The position numbers and the translations under genes were made by a program. Shown here piece by piece: positions 18,281 through 22,108 of a stretch of 22,108 bases of DNA. The stretch lies in the IMG/VR virus record IMGVR_UViG_3300042402_005139, positions 1 through 22,108 of that record. The stretch is one strand, 5' to 3'. Position 1 is the first letter of the stretch. Each line of letters begins with the position of its first letter. The stretch is from a virus. Under the pieces are notes generated by a model that did not search any database, was not told where the DNA came from, and worked only from the letters and a program-made list of their open reading frames with translations.

Positions 18281-20164
18281 TTACTTCTTTTCTGTAAATT
18301 CAGCATCAACTACAGTGTCATCGGCTTTGGGCGTTGCAGACTCCTCTGTAGTCGGTTGCTTTACTTCGTTAATTGCATTGGCGGCAACAAACAATTCTGA
18401 CAATTTGGTTGTAATTGCTTCTTTGTCTGTGCCTGTTACTGTTTCTTCTAGTTCATGTATTTTATCGTTAATTTGCTTCGTCTGATCCTCTGACAGTTTG
18501 CCCTCAACTTCTTTTAGATCAGTGCGAACCTTGTGGATTACAGAATCCGCTTGGTTACGTACTTCAATTAATTCGCGTTGCTTTTGGTCAGCGTCGGCAT
18601 TGGCTTCGGCATCGCGAATCATCTCCTCAATCTGCTCTTTGCTAAGACCAGAATCGGACTTGATAGTAATCTTGTTTTCTTTGCCAGTCTTTTTATCCCG
18701 AGCACTTACTTTAAGAATACCGTTTGCATCTACATCAAGCGTGACTTCAATTTGTGGCATGCCTCTTGGTGCAGGGTCAATACCTTCTAAATTAAATTCA
18801 CCTAGTAGTTTATTATATTGCACAAGTTCGCGTTCACCTTGATAGACTTTGATAGTAACTGCAGGCTGATTATCCTCAGCTGTGCTGAACACCTGACTAT
18901 TTTTAGTTGGTATTGTAGTGTTCTTTTGTATTAGTTTTGTCATCACTCCGCCCATGGTTTCGATACCTAGGCTTAGTGGGGTCACATCAAGTAGTAGAAC
19001 GTCTTTACGGTCGCCACCTAGAACAGCACCTTGTACTGCTGCTCCTACCGCTACTGCTTCATCCGGATTGACATCACGACGTGGTGCCTTACCAAACAAT
19101 TGTTCAACTGCTTCTTGTACCTTAGGCATGCGTGTCTGGCCACCAACCAAGATAACTTCGTCAATATCAGCAGCAGTTACGCCTGCGTCCTTCATGGCAA
19201 TCCGGCAAGGATCAATCGAGCGTTGAATAAGATCTTCTACTAGACTTTCAAATTTGGCTCTAGTAATTTTGATATTTAGATGTTTAGGTCCTGTAGCATC
19301 AGCGGTGATATAAGGTAAATTAACATCTGTTTGTGTGTTATTGGATAGTTCGATCTTGGTACGTTCGGCAGCTTCTTTTAGTCGCTGTAGTGCCATGACA
19401 TCTTTAGATAGATCAACACCGGATTCCTTTTTGAATTCAGTGATCAGATAGTCCATTATTCTTTGGTCAAAGTCCTCACCTCCAAGGAATGTATCCCCAT
19501 TGGTACTAAGTACTTCGAATTGTTTATCACCATCCACAACAGCGATGTCGATAATAGATATATCAAAGGTACCACCACCAAGATCATAAACAGCAATTTT
19601 ACGATCCGTTTTTTCATTTTTGTCTACTCCATAAGCCAGGGCCGCTGCGGTCGGCTCATTGATAATACGCAGGACTTCTAGTCCAGCAATTTGCCCTGCG
19701 TCCTTAGTAGCCTGGCGCTGACTGTCATTAAAATATGCTGGGACAGTAATAACTGCCTGAGTTACTTCATGACCAAGATAGTCTTCGGCAGTTTTTTTCA
19801 TTTTGCGAAGAACTTCTGCACTAATTTGTGGAGGTGCCAATTCTTTGTCATTCGCCCGAACCCATGCATCACCATTTGTGGCTTCCATAATAGTATATGG
19901 CATTAGGTCAATATCTTTTTGAACTGCTTGTTCTTTGAATTTACGACCAATTAGTCGTTTAGCAGCATAGACGGTATTTCGTGGATTGGTTACAGCTTGA
20001 CGTTTAGCACTAGCGCCAACAAGAATTTCGTCAGAAGCATATGCTACAATGCTAGGTGTAGTTCTAGCACCTTCTGAATTTTCAATTACTTTTGGGATTC
20101 CGTTTTCGACCACTGCTACGCAGCTATTGGTGGTACCTAGATCGATACCGATGATTGTACTCAT
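18281..20164 (-). CDS. dnaK: Hsp70 chaperone DnaK (627 aa)
   Basis: Full-length DnaK. The nucleotide-binding domain has [14 protein letters not shown], the [16 protein letters not shown] and [13 protein letters not shown] segments, [12 protein letters not shown] and [13 protein letters not shown]; the linker is [13 protein letters not shown] near residue 390; the substrate domain has [20 protein letters not shown] and ends in a helical lid and the tail [10 protein letters not shown]. All motifs for ATP use are intact. It prevents aggregation and folds proteins with DnaJ and GrpE; neither is encoded here, so host partners are implied. The sequence is close, from memory, to betaproteobacterial DnaK, suggesting host acquisition. 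A stem-loop and the TAACTTGCTTA motif precede AAGGAG and the ATG. Confidence 0.97.
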   Translation of the reverse strand: MSTIIGIDLGTTNSCVAVVENGIPKVIENSEGARTTPSIVAYASDEILVGASAKRQAVTNPRNTVYAAKRLIGRKFKEQAVQKDIDLMPYTIMEATNGDAWVRANDKELAPPQISAEVLRKMKKTAEDYLGHEVTQAVITVPAYFNDSQRQATKDAGQIAGLEVLRIINEPTAAALAYGVDKNEKTDRKIAVYDLGGGTFDISIIDIAVVDGDKQFEVLSTNGDTFLGGEDFDQRIMDYLITEFKKESGVDLSKDVMALQRLKEAAERTKIELSNNTQTDVNLPYITADATGPKHLNIKITRAKFESLVEDLIQRSIDPCRIAMKDAGVTAADIDEVILVGGQTRMPKVQEAVEQLFGKAPRRDVNPDEAVAVGAAVQGAVLGGDRKDVLLLDVTPLSLGIETMGGVMTKLIQKNTTIPTKNSQVFSTAEDNQPAVTIKVYQGERELVQYNKLLGEFNLEGIDPAPRGMPQIEVTLDVDANGILKVSARDKKTGKENKITIKSDSGLSKEQIEEMIRDAEANADADQKQRELIEVRNQADSVIHKVRTDLKEVEGKLSEDQTKQINDKIHELEETVTGTDKEAITTKLSELFVAANAINEVKQPTTEESATPKADDTVVDAEFTEKK

Positions 20165-20169
20165 AGTTT

Positions 20170-20190
20170 CTCCTTAAAATAAGCAAGTTA
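20170..20190 (-). promoter_or_regulatory. dnaK leader motif shared with hsp20
   Basis: Minus strand: TAACTTGCTTA (20180-20190), TTTT, AAGGAG (20170-20175), five bases, ATG. It matches the hsp20 leader in both sequence and spacing. Confidence 0.7.
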
Positions 20191-20192
20191 GT

Positions 20193-20215
20193 GTAAGACC
20201 CTATTGGCGTCTTAC
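20193..20215 (-). promoter_or_regulatory. dnaK leader stem-loop
   Basis: GTAAGAC (20193-20199) and GTCTTAC (20209-20215) pair perfectly over seven bases, with two further CC/GG pairs across a one-base bulge around TATT. In the dnaK mRNA this hairpin sits three bases before the TAACTTGCTTA motif. Confidence 0.65.
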
Positions 20216-20265
20216 TAATTTATTTATCAAGTAAATATAATACATTATATAATTGAGGAAGTCAA
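20216..20265. promoter_or_regulatory. Divergent AT-rich promoter region between dnaK and glycosyltransferase
   Basis: Toward dnaK the minus strand has GATAAATA (20221-20228), close to the T4 late promoter core TATAAATA. Toward the plus-strand gene there are two TATAAT hexamers (20236-20241 and 20248-20253), but no good -35 box. GAGGA precedes the plus-strand ATG at suitable spacing. Promoter use is inference from these matches. Confidence 0.45.
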
Positions 20266-21243
20266 ATGAATCATGAAGAATGGATGGTGAGAAAAGCCAT
20301 TAACAACCAAAATTCCAATCTATTTTTCCTTCATGACTGTTTGCAGGAAGAACAAAACTTAGATTACCCAAAAGATAAACTGTTAATAATTCAGCACTCA
20401 CATGGTAACAATCACACTCAAGAACAATATTCACTGTATTCAAAAGTGTTGGGGTTAAAGTTTCTATATGCAACATCTAACTATAGCTACTTCAGAAGTA
20501 ACCACGATAATATAGTTTATTATCCTTACTATTTTTTTGATTTTCTTTATGTACCCGGCCTGACCAAGTACGATATCAAATCTAAACGTCCATACAAATT
20601 GCAATGCTTGAATCTCAATCCATGGGTACATCGTACTATCAATTATTTAGAAATGAGTAAAAAATCATGGTTCTCTGAATGTAAATTTAGTTTTAATTGG
20701 ACTCTTAAATTGGACAATGTTGATACTACAGTCATAGGAGCAAACACGCTGCATGATCTACCCGAACCAGAATCAGACGAAATAAAAAGGCGTTTAGCTA
20801 ATAACACTATTCCTATATTTTTAGAGGATTGGAAGCATACGAATAATCCTATTACCAGTAATCAATGTTTTGTGCATAGAGATTGTTACATTGACTATGT
20901 TACAGAAAATTCAGTCAATCAAGAATTTATAACAGAGAAAACCTGGAAACCTATTTTTTCAGGTCAACTATTTTTAATATTAGGTAGTAAGGGTATAATT
21001 GTGTATCTTAGAAAAATTGGCATTGATACTTTTGATGATATCATTGATCACAGTTACGATCAAGTAGAGGATTTGCGTACAAAAATTTCAATGATTCATC
21101 AACAATTAGATCGTTTAATGACCAGTGATTTGGATACGATTTGGGATAACACGTATGAACGCAGGAAAAAGAATTTGGAATTAGTATATGATCCAGAATT
21201 CCATAATTTTTTACTAGAAGAATTTGTTAAAAAAGTTTCTTAG
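20266..21243 (+). CDS. Glycosyltransferase-like protein, plus-strand (325 aa)
   Basis: The protein (MNHEEWMVRKAINNQNSNLF...) has an N-terminal alpha/beta region (KLLIIQHSHGNN, IVYYPYYFFDFLYVPG) and a C-terminal core NQEFITEKTWKPIFSGQLFL followed by ILGSKGIIVYLRKIGIDTFD, which aligns with the plus-strand gene at 9976-11127 (T-E-K-x-x-x-P-I, then L/F-G-F/I-x-T-F). The T-E-K-x-(W/F)-(K/R)-P-I motif resembles the donor-binding region of GT10-like or related GT-B enzymes. It has a GAGGA ribosome binding site, is AT-rich, and is convergent with bS21, overlapping it by 17 bases. It probably glycosylates DNA, virion or host glycan; substrate unknown. Confidence 0.7.
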   Translation: MNHEEWMVRKAINNQNSNLFFLHDCLQEEQNLDYPKDKLLIIQHSHGNNHTQEQYSLYSKVLGLKFLYATSNYSYFRSNHDNIVYYPYYFFDFLYVPGLTKYDIKSKRPYKLQCLNLNPWVHRTINYLEMSKKSWFSECKFSFNWTLKLDNVDTTVIGANTLHDLPEPESDEIKRRLANNTIPIFLEDWKHTNNPITSNQCFVHRDCYIDYVTENSVNQEFITEKTWKPIFSGQLFLILGSKGIIVYLRKIGIDTFDDIIDHSYDQVEDLRTKISMIHQQLDRLMTSDLDTIWDNTYERRKKNLELVYDPEFHNFLLEEFVKKVS

Positions 21244-21472
21244 GCAACTGTTCGGATTCTAGCTTTTTGGTCCACCGACGTCGGGCAGCACTTTTGGCTT
21301 GCTTGCGTCGAGTAGTAGGTTTTACGTAGTGTTCACGTTCACGTAGGTTTTGTAGTAGTCCTGATTCTGCTACTTTCTTTTTAAACTTACGTAGTGCTTT
21401 TTCAACTTGATCGTTAGTTACTATAACCAGATTGCCTGGTGCTAGTGGTTTAGGTTTCCATTCATCTCTCAT
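21227..21472 (-). CDS. rpsU: Ribosomal protein bS21 homologue (81 aa)
   Basis: Residues ~16-70 match bS21: VIVTNDQVEKALRKFKKKVA, then ESGLLQNLREREHYVKPTTR and RKQAKSAARRRWTKKL, with the typical A-L-R-x-F-K-(R/K), L-R-x-R-E-x-Y-x-K-P-T and basic tail. bS21 lies near the anti-Shine-Dalgarno end of 16S rRNA and affects initiation. Phage copies are known in large aquatic phages and are thought to favour phage mRNAs. It has an N-terminal extension of about 14 residues (MRDEWKPKPLAPGN) and a longer C-terminus than the usual ~70 residues. No Shine-Dalgarno sequence precedes its ATG, which is notable for a protein linked to that interaction. Confidence 0.9.
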   Translation of the reverse strand: MRDEWKPKPLAPGNLVIVTNDQVEKALRKFKKKVAESGLLQNLREREHYVKPTTRRKQAKSAARRRWTKKLESEQLPKKLF

Positions 21473-21476
21473 ATTG

Positions 21477-21854
21477 TTATTTAAGTTTAGAGTTATAATC
21501 TATAAAAAAATCAACAGGACTTTTTATTGAGTTCTTATTCTTTAGGAATTTTTTCTTCCCGTAGTAGTATGCATTTGGTAGTTCTGCTAGTATATCTTTG
21601 ATAGTACTAAAAGTGTTTTTCTTAGTATTAATTATAAAAGCGTCAGCACGATTCCTGGCATTAGCAAACCAATCCTCATCACCCATTTCGCTGTGATATA
21701 GATATATGTTAAAATAATTGTCAGAATTTTTTAAAAATAGTCCTAAATTTTGTATATCATTTGACTCTGCATCAATTATTAAAACAGTAAATTTGTTTTC
21801 GTCAACAAAATCTGGTGGGGTAATTATATTCGAATAATCAAGTTGTTCTTCCAT
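21477..21854 (-). CDS. Conserved small phage protein (125 aa), flavodoxin/receiver-like fold
   Basis: The N-terminal part MEEQLDYSNIITPPDFVDEN leads into FTVLIIDAESNDIQNLGLFL, then NIYLYHSEMGDEDWFANARN and RADAFIINT, an alternating strand-helix pattern with an acidic residue after strand 1, like a receiver or TIR-like alpha/beta fold. The C-terminal part (AYYYGKKKFLKNKNSIKSPV) is basic. From memory, similar proteins are found in cyanophage T4 relatives near head or tail genes, without function. It overlaps the preceding gene by 17 bases and bS21 follows four bases later. Confidence 0.7.
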   Translation of the reverse strand: MEEQLDYSNIITPPDFVDENKFTVLIIDAESNDIQNLGLFLKNSDNYFNIYLYHSEMGDEDWFANARNRADAFIINTKKNTFSTIKDILAELPNAYYYGKKKFLKNKNSIKSPVDFFIDYNSKLK

Positions 21855-22108
21855 TTTTTTCCTGTAAGTATTGTGCCATTTGTTCTTGTTCTACTTCATT
21901 AAGATCTTCAGGGCTATATTCACCTGTGCGTAATTTATCTATCAAGTACTCAATGTATTGATCATTATAAGCATAGGTATCAGTGCGAGTTTTATCTGCT
22001 TCAATCCAGCGATTTCCGTTGTACTTGAAAAGCTTAGTAGGAAGATAATCTGTTCTCAAAAACAAATCGCCTTTTCCTGGATTTGCAGGAAATTCAATAC
22101 CAAAACTT
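21838..22108 (-). CDS. C-terminal part of a probable virion protein, cut by right edge
   Basis: The frame is open through the right edge of the window: FGIEFPANPGKGDLFLRTDY, then LPTKLFKYNGNRWIEADKTR and YAYNDQYIEYLIDKLRTGEY, ending LQEKNGRTT. A TTG at 22065 could be mistaken for a start, but the coding pattern clearly continues upstream. 'P-x-x-P-x-x-G-D-x-F-L-R-T-D-x-x-P-x-(K/R)-L-F-(K/R)-(Y/F)-N-G-x-(R/K)-W' is a phrase I associate with the C-terminal parts of structural proteins in marine T4-like phages. The product cannot be named from this fragment. Confidence 0.65.
   Translation of the reverse strand, partial: SFGIEFPANPGKGDLFLRTDYLPTKLFKYNGNRWIEADKTRTDTYAYNDQYIEYLIDKLRTGEYSPEDLNEVEQEQMAQYLQEKNGRTT

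Noticed and set aside
18498-19906. Several plus-strand frames inside dnaK
   Set aside because: dnaK is unmistakable and full length on the minus strand; the opposite frames arise from its codon bias.
17406-20164. Reading the chaperone block as bacterial chromosome rather than phage
   Set aside because: It is flanked on both sides, in the same orientation and spacing style, by phage-type genes (DexA-like exonuclease, tiny overlapping frames, a conserved T4-like small protein), and lacks dnaJ/grpE.
1-22108. tRNA genes, CRISPR arrays, insertion sequences or attachment sites
   Set aside because: No cloverleaf with CCA-type arms, no regularly spaced direct repeats and no transposase or integrase motif was found by eye; a tRNAscan or repeat search would be the decisive test.

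Overview
The window reads as part of a large tailed-phage genome, probably a T4-like myovirus from an aquatic setting. The reasons are: nearly all genes lie on the minus strand with start/stop overlaps of the ATGA, GTGA or TAATG kind; there are many tiny open reading frames; there is a DexA-like exonuclease and a tail-fibre-like protein; and host-type genes usual in big phages are present (ribosomal protein bS21, ClpS, small heat-shock protein, DnaK). The DnaK sequence looks most like betaproteobacterial (Burkholderiales-type) DnaK from memory, so a betaproteobacterial host is my best inference. No tRNA, rRNA, CRISPR or transposase was seen.

Layout, in minus-strand transcription order from the right. 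22108-21227: the 3' end of a probable virion protein, a conserved small protein and bS21. 20266-21243 (plus strand): a glycosyltransferase-like gene. 20164-15843: a proteostasis and nucleic-acid block, dnaK - hsp20 - clpS - small ORF - nucleotidyltransferase - dexA - small ORF, with stem-loops between the chaperone genes. 15801-13237: envelope genes, namely a small secreted protein, a 24-residue proline-rich peptide and a 672-residue autotransporter-like outer-membrane protein, bounded by two good intrinsic terminators. 13076-11124: a coiled-coil membrane protein, two tandem helix-turn-helix mini-proteins, a 53-residue membrane protein and a secreted D,D-peptidase; this could be a lysis or envelope cassette. 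9976-11127 (plus): a second glycosyltransferase-like gene related to the first. 9975-3598: a modification and tail block with a UDP-sugar dehydrogenase, a 2-oxoglutarate oxygenase, an amidinotransferase, a methyltransferase-like protein, a tail-fibre-like protein, a radical SAM protein and a beta-sandwich protein. 3567-1: a densely overlapping operon of tiny genes.

The most notable signals are as follows. (1) A perfect sigma-70 promoter (TTGACA, 17 bp, TATAAT) sits 5 bp before the start codon of the first gene of the tiny-gene operon, and the same design recurs at 17194-17222 and, more weakly, at 274-302; this predicts leaderless early transcripts. (2) At least six of the tiny proteins end in a related Ala-x-x-Phe-x-Leu-(Arg/Lys)-(Trp/Tyr/Phe) tail and look like a diverged paralogous family. 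(3) One operon member is a miniature JmjC/ribosomal-oxygenase-like protein, in a genome that also carries bS21. (4) dnaK and hsp20 share an 11-base leader motif at a fixed distance from the Shine-Dalgarno sequence, each next to a stem-loop. All functions are read from sequence motifs and memory of families; no search was run.
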